Source of the DNA: Macropodus opercularis
Lineage: Eukaryota; Chordata; Actinopteri; Anabantiformes; Osphronemidae
Assembly (NCBI GenBank): GCA_030770545.1
Contig: JAUCMP010000031.1
Location: 464,001 to 528,000, forward strand
Length of the DNA stretch: 64,000 bases
Direction: 5' to 3'
Part shown: piece by piece, positions 34,260 to 45,950 of the stretch
Position numbering within the stretch: the stretch's first letter is position 1
Layout: every line of letters begins with the position of its first letter
Made by a program: the position numbers and the translations under genes
The notes under the pieces: generated by a model
The model's database searches: none
What the model was told of the DNA's origin: nothing
The model's input: only the letters and a program-made list of their open reading frames with translations

Positions 34260-37200
34260 TAAATGATGATAATGTTGCTTTGTCCACTGCAGGTCTGGGT
34301 CTGATGTCGGTCTCACCTCATCATTTCACTGGTAAACACTCCACCTCCTAATTAATACTCTCTCTACGTCCTTCTCTGCTCCTCCGTCCTTTGCATGTAC
34401 GGCAATATATTTAAATTAAATTGTGCAAGGGAATTTTCTATTGTGCATCTTCAGTAGAAATTATTATTGTTACTTGTTTTATTATAATTATTCTGAGCTC
34501 AGGAGAATAATATCATGATTCTTTACTTCTGCAGAAGACAACACCTTCTGTTGTTAAAATTACCAGCTAAGAGCAACAGATGTTTCCTGTGCTTTACATG
34601 AGAAAAACATCTACATGCTGCAGACACCGTTGAATGTTGCTAGGGAGAAAAGGATGTTTAGCTTCAGTCCACCCTGCTGTGAATCCCAGTGGTCCATAGG
34701 CAGTGTCCTGCTATTGTTTTGTAAGATCCTGGTTTTGTTTTTGCATAAGGAGATTTCAGTATAAATGTCTGTGCAGAGGGAAAAGTGCTCTGTACCCTGA
34801 GTGCTGCAGGTACTTTGTATGAATCTGTACCTCGGGGCCTCGAATAAATGTAGAAAGACAACTGAGTTTTTTTTCACTGACTCTTTTTGATAAAAACAAT
34901 CTACAACAACTGTAAAACCAGCAATTGTAAAATAATAATTAAAAATGGATTTGAATCTAAATTAGGATTTCACATGAAATGAAGATTTCACACGACTTTC
35001 TCAAGTTCTCTGTGAGTTTCATTCAACCAATGCACCGTGGACACTGAATCTGGGCCGTAAGTCTTGTCAATCCAAAACATGAATTCTCAAACGAAAAACA
35101 AGCTATTTGAACCAAAACTATGAAAAACTGAAGCCAAAGTTTCTCAATTCAAATATAAGTAAATTATTATTAAGCTAAACGTTATATTCAAAATATAAAA
35201 CAAAATTAATGTATAACAATTTAACTGGTATCAGCCTGGCTGTATAAGAGAATCTGCAGAACTGTATAGGGTTCAATGTGCCTCCCTAACCTATCTAAAA
35301 CATGCAGAGAAACTCCACATCTGCTGTTTTTGTAGCTTTACACGTCAAAAAGATATCAAAAGTCTTTATGAGCATGACATTTCTTATGTAGTAAACTCCT
35401 AAATTGAAACAGCAGCTAAACACAGCTGTGAGATAAATGTGGACTACTTTGTTTTTCTGAGCTGTAGTAAAGTGGAGAGTGAAAACAAAACGTCTACCAA
35501 CCTCTAACTATCTGCATATGAAGCCGTACTTGTTTAGGTAATAACTCAGCTCCCACCACTGCCAGCACACGGGTCACCTGTTTTCTGCAGTGAGAGCAAG
35601 ATTCAGTGGCGAACTGCTAACATCACCTAGTGGTGTTAATGTGCAAGTATCAGCTACACAACCAGCTGCTACACTTGGACAGCTTGCTGTGTTTTGACAC
35701 CTGTGGATCGGTTTAGGCTGATGCTGAACCAATTTATTATTGGTTATTTTACCTAGCATTAAAATAAGCAGATGTTTTTAATATTGTGGCTGTTTCTCTG
35801 ATGTCATTGATTGTCATGACATAACTAGGCTAGAACCACAAATACCACATCAGGACTTACACAAGACTTATAATTACCTAAATGCCAGACAGGACATGAT
35901 GCAATTAACAATTAACAGGCTTGTGCATTGGGTTCAAATGGAAACTGTTTATTTCACCTAGTGTTAAACCACAAGTGAAACTGTTGGAGGTTGCCATGAA
36001 ACTGCTCATGTACTGACCCTCGAGCATTACACAGGAAAATCAAAGGCACGGCGAAGAATCAGAATCATGAAGGCAAACAATGCTCTGCCGTGTTTCAGGT
36101 GGAGGTGATCTGTTGTGCAGTATCACGACAGCTGGAGACGATGAACCCAACGCAGCATGTCCTGGATGGAAGGATGTCACACAAGAAAAAGATTCACCCA
36201 TTAGGGGGCAGTCTTCACTGACAGATGGTGTGATCTCAATAGAAGTGCACAGTTTGACATGATACATGTTGCTTGCTATTACCAAACAGTGATATACATC
36301 ACTGACAGGTTTATAAAGCTTCCATCAAAATCTATACTTGGGTTAGAAGACTAAAAGCAGATTTTACTTTTTTCATCCATTCATCATCTTTGCTCCAACT
36401 CCTGGATTCTGGGGAGAGTATTTAAAGTTTTCATTAACAGCAGTAAAAGCTCCCTCACAGTCTTGAAATGTTTCCACGTGGGACAATGAGTCATAAGCAT
36501 GAGACTCGAAAGAAGAATCCAACAGGATGCGGGATACTAAACAGAGGACTATGATGAGAAGAAGCGGGAAAACAGGGGTTGAGGGTGGTGAGGGGCTAGA
36601 AGGAGCCAAAGTGAAGTGGAGGGAGGGAAGAATTGCCTTTACAATTTGAGCATCAAGTGGACAAATAACTATTGCAAAGGGGGTGAAAGACAGATATCAA
36701 TCACTATGTTATGTTAAATGTGCAATCTTGCAGCAATAAATGATTGAGCTCATGTTTTGTACAGATTACAGCTGGGTTACATTTAAGGATAAAAGAAAAG
36801 GAAACAAACTAAACATTTGTGAATCTCTCGCAGACTTTGATGTACAGCAGAGTTTCATTACAAACCACAAGTCTTTAGTGTGAACAGCACCTAAACAAAG
36901 ATGCGTTTAAATGTTCATATATACAGACAATATTTGAGGACTCATAGATAGTAGTCAACTGGCTGCAAAGCCCTCACATCTCTCATCCAGGAGAGTTCCT
37001 AATCTGCCATTAAAAACTGAGATATCCCACAGGACTTGATTTGCCTGGCCAAGTCTTGCTGCCAGGTATGTTCTGCCATTTAACTGAGACAACGCATATA
37101 TTCCTACAGCGAACTTGTGAGACGTGAGCTCTACCAGCTCACCTCAGACGTGTTAAGGTTCGTTGAAAGAATGACAGCACTTGAGAGCTTCAGTGCATTT

Positions 37201-37700
37201 TATTTACAGCACCAAAATGCAGGTCCAGGGTGAAGGGACTCCACATGACGGTCAAAATGTCCAAATGAACAAAACAAACAAAAGAAAACAAGCTGCCAAA
37301 AAGCTCATGTATATCTCCAATATACATATGTAAATTCAGCACCACAATTACATGCTTTGTCTCTCTCTATCTTGCTCTGCCAGCTCTAGTCTAAGTCTAG
37401 CCACCCTTCTTATATCCCAGGCTCCACCCCTTCATAGGAGGAAACCAAACCACAGGTAAGTATACAGAGACTCCCAACTTCCTCAGACGCTTAATTCCTC
37501 AGGCCATGGGACATTATTCCACACCCCTGTTTATAATGTCCTCCTAATAACATATATACATATATAACGCAAGCTGTAACATTTAACAATGTAACATATC
37601 CCGACCAGACCATACAAATCCTCCCACACATAACACACCTGGTTTCGCCTGAGTTATACACATTGCGCCGGCGCGACGCGGGCAGCTAAACAGAAGAAGC
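34260..37700. other. Unassigned intergenic DNA
   Basis: No exon, RNA gene or transposon domain was recognised in these 3.4 kb. The region 37130-37660 has LTR-like composition (a CTCTCTCTATCTTGCTCTG stretch and CTTCTTATATCCCAGGCTCC), but no matching second copy is in the window. All short open frames here lack family resemblance. Confidence 0.4.
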
Positions 37701-37704
37701 GGAT

Positions 37705-37900
37705 CTAGGGATGTGAATATCGACTCTCTGGAATCGATACTTCGATACCCGCTGGCCGATACTTTGGACTCGATACTTTCTTAAGTATGCTCGATACTAC
37801 TCCTAATAAAAACGTGCAATTACTTTTCACTTCTGACAGTTTTTAGATTTAAACTTAATGTGTTATAAGATATAAAAAAAATGAAACGAACCAAGATATG
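37705..37900. mobile_element. hAT end fragment, same family as 31010-32355
   Basis: Begins CTAGGGATGTGAATATCGAC and continues with CGATACCCGCTGGCCGATAC and CTAATAAAAACGTGCAATTA, which are the reverse of the right end at 32210-32355. It then runs into the sequence matching 31665-31700. Most of the internal part is absent. Confidence 0.75.
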
Positions 37901-38105
37901 ATAAGATAACAAGATATACACTTCATTTAATACAGTAATTGATAAGTAAATTTAGAACTTTTAAATCGTTATTAATTATCTACTACAGTTCTGTGGAAGG
38001 ACACATGTCCAACACAAACACAGGTCTGGTTGATACACTGCTAACAAACTGGTCCAAACCTTGTTATACAGTGGTTGTGTACATATTGTCAGCAGTTAGC
38101 CTCAC

Positions 38106-40060
38106 GTTAGCTTGTTAGCGACATTGCTACATTAGCTTTAAGTTTTGTGTATTTAAACATGTAGCAGCGCTACTGTACACAGTAAACATTTCAGTGAAGA
38201 GGCCACCTACCTGCCCAGCTTTCAGCTTTTCTCCTTCTCTGTTAGTTGCTACAGTTTTACATTTTTCTGAACGGGTAGAGCGTGTGCTGGTGCCGGACGC
38301 CGCCATATTGGCTGTTCTCAATGCAACGGTTTTTCCAGTACCTCTGTGCCATGGTCGTCATGGTTACAAAGTAGTTTGGATCTGATTGGCTGAGAACATT
38401 AAAACGGCGGGACATATTGCATTGCTGCTACGGTACGTGTTGTATTTTTACTTGCTAATCCTTTCGTTGTATTGAAAGTCAAACCTTAAACTGAATATTG
38501 AAAAGTGTTAATGTGAGACCAGAACATGTGAGTTTAAAGTTGTTCAGATGCCGCCCATGAATGTTTAAGTTCACAGTGTTTGATGACATCACGTATCGGT
38601 GGTGTCGGCTAAACAGATGAACCTGGTACCAGTCATATTGTTTCCACGGAGACAGAGAAACAGAGGTAAGATTATTTTACAGCTGAGATAAAAATGTTTG
38701 TATATTGTTTGTGTTATATGTTCTGATCAGTTGATTAATGTCTTGAACTGATTGTTACCCGTATTGTGACTTTTTTACTATTGTGATTTGGTTACCATCG
38801 TTTTTTTAATTCACCTGAGAAACTACTTGTCAGTGTTTGGTATCATTTTTCATGTTTTCTTTATGACATGCCATATTAAAACATTAGAATGTTCATCTTA
38901 CTGAAACGAAAACCGATAAAGTCAGGTGTTACACTAGAAAACTGTCATGGAGGATCATTCCTCTATTTGTCCACGAGGGGGCAGCGTCTGCACTGCACGC
39001 GGCCACTTGTAGCGTTGTGTCCATCATCTCTGACATCTGCTCCTCAGCGCTGCTCTTCATCCATAAAACAACAACAACAGTTGAAACCCAGGTCCAGTTT
39101 CTGTGCTGCTGGAGAATGAACAGCTCCAGCGACCCAAACGATTCTAATGTTCATATGTGAGACCAGAACATGTGTGTTAAAACTTGTTTAGATGCTGGAT
39201 TTGAATGTTTTTATGTCAATCTTCACAGTGTTTGACGACATCACGTGACCCTGGTGCCCTAAACTAGACGGTACCAGATCATTCCCATGACGAAGTGTGG
39301 TCTGCTGATCGGCATCTGAGTCCAGACTGATGGTTACAGCCGACACCAGGGAAAAGTTCCACCTGCTCCACAGAAACAGGACTGGATTCCCGTCTGACAT
39401 CCGGGACAGGAGGCGGACAGCGGACGCTCCATTCAGAGTGAGTCCAGTGTTCTGAAGCAACTATGTGTAGGTGAAGAATGTGTGTGTAGCTCTGTGAAAT
39501 GGTTTAGTCACGTGGCGCGTTCTGTAATTTCTTTAGTGGTCAGTGAAGGTTACAGTGAAGTTACATCTACATCTAGGATATTACAAATACTGAAGTCTTA
39601 CGTTGTGTAAGTCATTAATGGGTTTAAAGAGAATGAACCACATGTGGAAGAGAACGTTCAGCAAGATTGTGGCCTATGTTTTAAAACAGTATTTTAGTTT
39701 GTCTTCATTTGTGGTAAACCTAGTTTGTATTTAGTTTTATTTGAGTAGATTTTTGTTTTAGAGCATTCATACATCTAGGGATGTCCCACTTGAATAAAAT
39801 GAGCGTATGATTGATATAATAACATCATAAGCTTTGCGATGACTCCTTCAGTGTCCCGTGTGCATTGCTAATAAGCACACTACAGGGTACGTCGGAACCA
39901 ATGTGTCATACAAACTACCTGGTATTAACAGATTACAGGAGTTCCCTGTAGGTTGGGGCAAAGCATTGATTTGGGCATAGCTTTAAAACTTCTGTGTCTA
40001 CTTACATGTAACTTTGTGTTAAACTTAGCTTGTATTTTGATTATTTTCATTTGTTTTGTT
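38106..40060. repeat. Segmental copy B (Ginger first exon plus upstream flank)
   Basis: Paralogue of 27530-28790. It contains extra sequence, including an exon-like piece 39327-39438 with an ATG at 39330 and an open frame of about 36 codons that ends at a GTGAGT donor (Arg-rich end, R-D-R-R-R-T-A-D-A). The corresponding piece in copy A has lost the ATG. The same 3' part recurs at 41003-41058. The gene is unknown. Confidence 0.7.
38211..38306 (-). CDS. Ginger1-like first coding exon, intact copy
   Basis: ATG at 38306-38304, 32 codons, ending exactly at a GTAGGT donor. The peptide is Ser/Thr/Lys-rich (M-A-A-S-G-T-S-T-R-S-T-R-S-E-K-C start; K-L-K-A-G-Q end). The orthologous exon at 27730-27642 carries a small deletion that shifts the frame, so this copy preserves the ancestral start. 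No downstream exon follows: the similarity to the transposon stops at about 38106, next to a hAT end. The start codon overlaps a GGCGGC-ATAT-type YY1-like motif. Confidence 0.5.
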
Positions 40061-40065
40061 GATTT

Positions 40066-40952
40066 CAATTTACAGGAATAAAAAGTCAGGGATAAGAGAA
40101 TATTAGATATGATTGTTTGTTTGTTTGATTGGAATGAAAGATTTACTGACCTGCTGAGACACATTTAATGAAGCTGTGTTTATTTAATAGTTACTAACAG
40201 AAACTATTACTTTTTAACGCCAGCATGTTTCTTTGTGGACACATTTGTAAATATGCCTATTCCTGTTCTTGTTAATCAGCACGACTGAGAAGACCAACAG
40301 TGACACTCTTGTCCTACGAGAGGCAGCGTTGACCAGCACAATGAGAGAGACACGTTGAGTGAATCTCCACTGCACCGTCGAGTCACCACGAAGGACTTCA
40401 TCACTACACTTCAGTGCAACAGTGTCTCTGGTGACAAGGGGAGGGAAACCTAACGGTGCTAACGCAACTCCCCGCGACACCATGAGGACCAGTTGCTCAG
40501 GTGAAGTCCCAGCAAGCTGTCTGCCACTGCACCAGCATAGAGGACCAAGACGGAAAAGCTGCTATGAATCGGCATCCGAGTTGGATCTGGCAGAAGCAGG
40601 TACTGACACAACCACTGAGCAGTGTGAGAAATACCCTGTGTGTTGTAGAACTCAGTTCAAATATTCCATTTATATTCCTGTTACCCCTTTGGCTGTTGCT
40701 AAGGTTTTCCACTGAGCCCTGAAGATTAAGGCATGTATTTGTGTATTGGGTGTATTTGTCATAACAGCAATAATAGTCTTTGCAATTATTTGGAGTAAAC
40801 CCGTCTGTGGAGCTGGATGGATTCCATGTGGAAAGTTTTCATCTTGTCAGAAGTGACATCTTGAATAGTTACACTAGTGTGATGGGTGGTTCGATTGACC
40901 CTGACTTAGGAATAACAATCGCTGACCACAATGAAGAACGCTTGCTATGCAC
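40066..40952 (+). repeat. Direct segmental duplication, copy 1
   Basis: Matches 42336-43230 at about 97 percent by eye, with an offset of about 2.27 kb. It starts at CAATTTACAGGAATAAAAAG and ends in the first 51-bp unit. It contains a 118-codon frame (GTG at 40359) and a possible membrane-anchor exon. A third, weaker partial copy of its left part lies at 41470-41540. Confidence 0.85.
40716..40856 (+). CDS. Possible membrane-anchor exon (copy 1), unknown gene
   Basis: A 46-codon open stretch ending in TGA (40854-40856). It begins with A-L-K-I-K, then a ~22-residue hydrophobic helix (I-C-V-L-G-V-F-V-I-T-A-I-I-V-F-A-I-I-W), then a short tail with cysteines (V-C-G-A-G-W-I-P-C and S-S-C-Q-K). It has no ATG of its own, so it would have to be a downstream exon. 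The helix followed by C-G-x-G-W faintly recalls type II C-type lectin-like receptors, which I offer only as a possibility. Copy 2 keeps the frame. Confidence 0.3.
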   Translation, partial: ALKIKACICVLGVFVITAIIVFAIIWSKPVCGAGWIPCGKFSSCQK

Positions 40953-41003
40953 TGACTTAGGAATAACAATCGCTGACCACAATGAAGAACGCTTGCTATG
41001 GAC
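40902..41003 (+). repeat. 51-bp repeat, two units (small run 1)
   Basis: Units at 40902-40952 and 40953-41003, nearly identical to each other. Shared words with the large array (reverse strand there) are CAATCGCTGAC, AATGAAGA and TTGCTATGCAC. Confidence 0.9.
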
Positions 41004-41059
41004 TGGAGGCCTGATGTTCAGGATAGGAGGTGGACAGCGGATGCTCAGTTCAGAGTGAG

Positions 41060-42335
41060 TACAGTGTTGTGAACCATCTATGTTTAGGTGAAGAGTTTGT
41101 GTGTAGTCCTGTGAAATGTTTTAGTCACGTGACGCATTCTGTAGTTTCTCTAACGGTGAGTGAAAGTTACATTGAAGTTACATGTAGAAATGATGCCTGG
41201 TAGGATATTCCAAGTTATAAAGTCTTGTTTCGCGTAAGCCATAGGTAGGTTTAAAGAGAATGAACTGTACGTGTAAAAAGCACAGTCTACTTTTACTCAC
41301 TGTAGCTGGAAATTCAAACATCAGACAAAACGCTGTTTCGCCAAAATGTACATCATTCACTATCACAGTCAAAGTGATCTATACAAATTAGAATCCAAAG
41401 TGTGTAAATTACCTATAAGGGTCCCAGAGGGTTGTGATTCCCTTCTTACCTTAAATCACCCTCGCAGGGCGCTCACCTTTAACGCCAACATGTTTCTGTG
41501 TGGACACATTTCTAAATATTTCTATTCCTGTTATGCTGAGATGATTGCCAACATTTTCTGTGTCAGCAGACTTGTAGTTTCTGTCTGGTTTCCCTTTATT
41601 AATTAAAGAGTTCAACATCAGAGCTACATCAAAGCTCAAACTCATATTTAAGTCACGTCAAACTGTCTTTAAATCACATTATTGTGTGTTAGCTCAGTAT
41701 GACATCCTTGTTGAGCTGGGAGCCCACAGCATCTTCCCTGTGATGCTTAGGCTGCTGAAGCCAGTTTGATCATTTAAACATGTGTCGATACAGTTGATCA
41801 GTGTTTATGTTTAAATGTTGGACTCTGACCCTGGTGACATCACACAGACTCTATTGCCAGGTAACAGCACAACATTCAACAGTAGCTGATTGCCAACAGA
41901 CAGAGACACGGGTAAGACATTTTACACCTGAGATCAAAATGTTTATTTGTCTTGTATTTTCTAAACTGTCGAACCAAACGGTGTAGGAGAAAGTAATTTG
42001 ACTTTATCTGCATGTTTGTGTCATATTAATTTGTGTTGTATTAGTATCATCATAACATCATCAAACTGAGATGTTTTGTTGGAAGTTAATCCTGAAAATG
42101 CTGCGTTCAATTTACACAACAGAGTTTTTATCAGTCAAATTGACTTTTACTGTTTCTTAAGTAGCCTTTTCACTAAATGAACAGCTGAGCTTTTATTAGC
42201 AAAACTCACATGACGTGTAAAGATGATGCGCCAGTTAAATTTACAATTCAACATCCTGCTTCACTGAAACCAGCTTGTGATCCATTTAGTGTCGTCTTAA
42301 AGGGATGTTTATTATGACTGGATGTAGTTAGAAAT
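41060..42335. other. Spacer between the direct duplications, with partial paralogous pieces
   Basis: Holds diverged pieces of the copy A/B block: 41690-41790 resembles 28480-28560 (AGCTCAGTATGACATC ... GATGCTTAGG), and 41825-41935 resembles 28000-28090 (GGTGACATCACACAGACT ... GACAGAGACACGGGTAAGA). No coding region was recognised. Confidence 0.5.
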
Positions 42336-43230
42336 CAATTTACAGGAATAAAAAGTCAGGGATAAGAGAATATTAGATATGATTGTTTGTTTGTTTGATT
42401 GGAATGAAAGATTTACTGACCTGCTGAGACACATTTAATGAAGCTGTGTTTATTTAATAGTTACAACAGAAACATTTACTTTTTGACGCCAGCATGTTTC
42501 TTTGTGGACACATTTGTAAATATGCCTATTCCTGTTCTGCTTAATCAGCACGACTGAGAAGACCAACAGTGACACTCTTGTCCTACGAGAGGCAGCGTTG
42601 ACCAGCACAGTGGGAGAAACGCGTTGAGTGAATCTCCACTGCACCGTCGAGTCACCACGAAGGACTTCATCACTACACATCTGTGCAACAGTGTCTCTGG
42701 TGACAAGGGGAGGGAAACCTAACGGTGCTAACACAACTCCCCGCGACACCATGAGGACCAGTTGCTCAGGTGAAGTCCCAGCAAGCTGTCTGCCACTGCA
42801 CCAGCACAGAGGACCAAGACGGGAAAGCTGCTATGAATCGGCATCCGAGTTGGATCTGGCAGAAGCAGGTACTGACACAACCACTGAGCAGTGTGAGAAA
42901 TACCCTGTGTGTTGTAGACCTCAGTTCAAATATTCCATTTATATTCCTGTTACCCCTTTGGCTGTTGCTAAGGTTTTCCACTGAGCCCTGAAGATTAAGG
43001 CATGTATTTGTGTATTGGGTGTATTTGTCATAACAGCAGTAATAGTCTTTGCAATTATTTGGAGTAAACCCGTCTGTGGAGATGGATGGATTCCATGTTT
43101 AAGCAGTGGAAAGTTTTCATCTTGTCAGAAGTGACATCTTGAATAGTTTCACTAGTGTGATGGGTGGTTCAATTGACCCTGACTTAGGAATAACAATCGC
43201 TGACTGCAATGAAGTACGCTTGCTATGCAC
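42336..43230 (+). repeat. Direct segmental duplication, copy 2
   Basis: See copy 1 at 40066. It differs by scattered substitutions and a 9-base in-frame insertion at about 43099-43107. It continues into a four-unit run of the 51-bp repeat instead of two. Confidence 0.85.
42985..43134 (+). CDS. Possible membrane-anchor exon (copy 2), unknown gene
   Basis: Same stretch as 40716-40856 with Ile-to-Val in the helix, Ala-to-Asp after it, and three extra residues (L-S-S) from a 9-base insertion that keeps the frame to the TGA at 43132-43134. Length is 49 codons. No start codon and no recognised partner exon. Confidence 0.3.
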   Translation, partial: ALKIKACICVLGVFVITAVIVFAIIWSKPVCGDGWIPCLSSGKFSSCQK

Positions 43231-43376
43231 TGACATTGTAATGATAATCGCTGACTTCAATGAAGGTCTCTTGCTATGAACTGACTTTGTAATGATAATC
43301 GCTTACTTCAACGAAGATCTCTTGCTATGCACTGACCTTATAATAACAATCGCTGACTGCAATTAAGAACGCTTGG
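43180..43376 (+). repeat. 51-bp repeat, four units (small run 2)
   Basis: Units at 43180-43230, 43231-43281, 43282-43332 and a partial at 43333-43376. Units 2 and 3 are closest to the large-array consensus (TTTGTAATGATAATCGCT and GAAGATCTCTTGCTATG), including the AGATCT word. Confidence 0.9.
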
Positions 43377-43509
43377 GATTTCCATGACTTTGCACTCTCC
43401 ATTCAGTACACCATTCATAATTAGGTAAAATATTGAGAAAAACTAAAAGAACAATAAATAAGAATAAAAACACCTAAAAACCCACACATACATCAATTAT
43501 TGCATTGAT

Positions 43510-45950
43510 ACTGACTTGAGTTTGGCATCATTTTTTAGCAGAGTTTACAGCGGTTATTACAGTTGGGTAAAAACTGTGCTCAAGTCTGTTTGTCCTCGCT
43601 GTACATAGTCTGTGCCGTCTGCCTGAGGGCAACAGTTCCAACAGGGAGTGGCCAGGGTGTGAAGTATCCTTAATAATGTTCTGTGCTCTTCTGAGGCAAT
43701 GGGAGCTGTGTAGATTTTCCAGCGTGGGGAGAGGGCAGCCAACAACCTTCTGTGCGGTGTTGATGACCCCTTGGAGAGCTTTCCTCTGAGCCACTGTGCA
43801 GCTGGTGAACCAAATACATATGCAGTATGTTAAGATACTTTCTATCGTAACTAGGTAGAAGGAAACCAACAGTCTTTGTGTGATGTTATTCTTCCTGAGT
43901 ATCCTCAGGAAGTACAGTCTCTGCTGGGCCTTTATCCAGCAGCTCAGAGGTGTTTGCGCTCCAGGACAGACTCTCCTCAATGTGTACTCCTAGGAAGCGG
44001 AAGTCTGTCACCCTCTCCACACAGTCCCTGCCGATGTGTAATGGTGGAACATCTGTCTGTCTCCTCCTGAAGTCTATTATTAGTTCTTTGGTTTTTGAGG
44101 TGTTGAGGAGAAGGTTGTTGGTCGAACACCACTTTGATAGTTGCTCCACCTCAGCTCTGTAGGCAGACTCGTCCCCGTCAGGAATGAGCCCCACCACTGT
44201 AGTGTCGTCTGCAAACTTCACTATGGTGTTGCAGTGATGGACAGGGGTGCAGTCGTGCGTGTAGAGCAGCGGACTCAGCACACAGCCCTGGGGGGAGCCG
44301 GTGCTGAGGCTTGGGGCCGTGGATGTGTGGTGACCTACTCTGACTGTCTGTCTGCGACCAGAGAGGAAGCTGCTGATCCACATGCAGGTTGAATGGGGGA
44401 GCCCCAGGTCCTCCAGCTTGGCCACCAGCTTGTGTGGGAGCATGGTGTTGAAAGCCGAGCTGTAATCCACGAAGAGCATCTGCACGTAGCTCCCCTGCTG
44501 CTCCAGGTGTGACAGTGCAGCATGTAGCGCTGTTGCTATGGCTCCTCTGTGGATCGGTTCGCTCTGTAGGCAAACTGGTGTGGGTCGAGTCTTGAAGGCA
44601 GGCTTGCTGTGATTTGACTACGGACCAGTTTTGCAAAGCACTTCATCACGACTGGGGCGAGTGCTATTGGTCTGTAGTCGTTGAGGCTGGAGATGTGGGG
44701 CTTCTTGGGCAGGACGACTATGGTGGAGGACTTCAGGCAGGGTGGGACAGTGGATTGTGCCAGGGACTGGTTGAAGATTTGTGCGAAGATTTCAGTCAGC
44801 TCGTCTGCACAATCCCTCAGCACTCGTCCTGGGAGGCCATCAGGACCAGTCGCCTTCCTCGGGTTGACGGCTCGCAGGGTACGTCTCACCTTGTGCCGCT
44901 CCAGACTGAGGATCGTGCTGCTGTGCACCGTGTGGTGTAGCTGCGCCGCCTCAGGTGCAGTAACTTCAAAGCGAACAAAGAAGACGTTCAACTCCTTTGC
45001 TAGCGTGAGGTGACCTTCAGCGGCTTTGACGTTTGTTATGTAGTTGGTGAGGTGCTGGACGCCCTGCCACACCTGTCGGCTGTTGTTACTGTCCAGGTGG
45101 CCCTCAATCCTCGTCCTGTAGTCTGCAGTGGCCTCTCTGATGCCTCTCTTCGAGTTGGCTCGGGCTGCGCTGTAGAGATCTCTTGTCCAGAGTCTTCTCT
45201 CCCCTAGTAGCGCACTTTACGTGCTGGTGGAACTTAGGGAGGAACATCTGCAGGTCCTGATGTTCAAAGACCTCCAAGTTCCCATCTGGCCATGTGGCAA
45301 CAGTCTTTGTGATGGTGGGAGCCGTTTTCTTGACAGGGGCATTTGCGGGAATGAGCAGCAAGGACGGATGGTCAAACTGGCCCAGGTGTGGTAGTGGTCT
45401 GGCCCTGTAGCCCAGTTTGATGTTGGAATAGACCTTGTCCAGAGTCTTCTCTCCCCTAGTAGCGCACTTTACGTGCTGGTGGAACTTAGGGAGGGCTGTC
45501 TTTAAGTCTGCATGATTAAAGTCTCCTGCTATGATCTGCACAGCGTCAGGGTATGTGCTCTGCTTGTTGCTAATGCTTGCATGCAGGAGACCGATAGATG
45601 ACTTAGCATTAGCATCCGGTGGTATGTACACAGCCGTGACCATGACCACATTAAACTCCCTTGGGAGATAAAAGGGCCTGCATTTGACAGTCAGATATTG
45701 TAAATCCAATGAACCGTGACTGTCTATAACCACCGTGTTGGTCACCAGCTGTTGTTCACGTACACACACAGCCCCCCACCTCTGCTCTTGCCGGAGTCTG
45801 CTGTTATGTCATGGTGCTGCGTAGTGTAGCCTGCTAGCTCGATAGCAGAGTCTGAGACTCACGCATCCTTCACGCAGTTGTTCGTCGCTGTCTGTATCCT
45901 CATTTTATCCATCTTATTTGCGAGGGATCTGGCATTCGAAAGGAAAAAGC
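43510..45950 (-). mobile_element. Rex1/Babar-like LINE, nearly full ORF2 region
   Basis: Minus strand, 5' to 3'. Endonuclease at 45769-45104 (V-Y-I-P-P-D-A-N, I-A-G-D-F-N-H-A, L-P-H-L-G-Q-F-D-H). RT entry at 45072-44536 (N-P-R-K-A-T-G-P-D-G, L-N-D-Y-R-P-I-A-L). RT core at 44485-43886 (V-D-Y-S-S-A-F-N-T, G-S-P-Q-G-C-V-L-S-P-L-L, K-F-A-D-D-T-T-V-V-G). The C-terminus at 43980-43528 has R-L-Y-F-L-R and H-S-F-Y-P. Frameshifts lie at the joins near 44530, 43930 and 45100. A 61-base repeat marks a rearranged junction in the endonuclease. It is the most recent-looking LINE here but is not intact. Family name is tentative. Confidence 0.8.
45182..45494. repeat. 61-bp exact repeat within the LINE endonuclease
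   Basis: 45182-45242 and 45434-45494 are identical over 61 bases (both start CTTGTCCAGAGTCTTCTCTC). The second is at its normal place in the endonuclease (coding L-P-K-F-H-Q-H-V-K-C). The first replaces sequence expected between endonuclease and RT. Confidence 0.9.

Noticed and set aside
40214..40483. Minus-strand frame with a K-C ... V-Q-W spacing like an immunoglobulin V domain
   Set aside because: Only the first half of the pattern is present. No second cysteine with a Y-x-C motif, no leader and no splice sites in register were seen.
40359..40715. 118-codon frame conserved in both segmental copies (also 42628-42984)
   Set aside because: It starts at GTG, and the six differences I count between the copies are five amino-acid changing and one silent, so there is no sign of selection for the protein. 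Similarity is explained by recent duplication.
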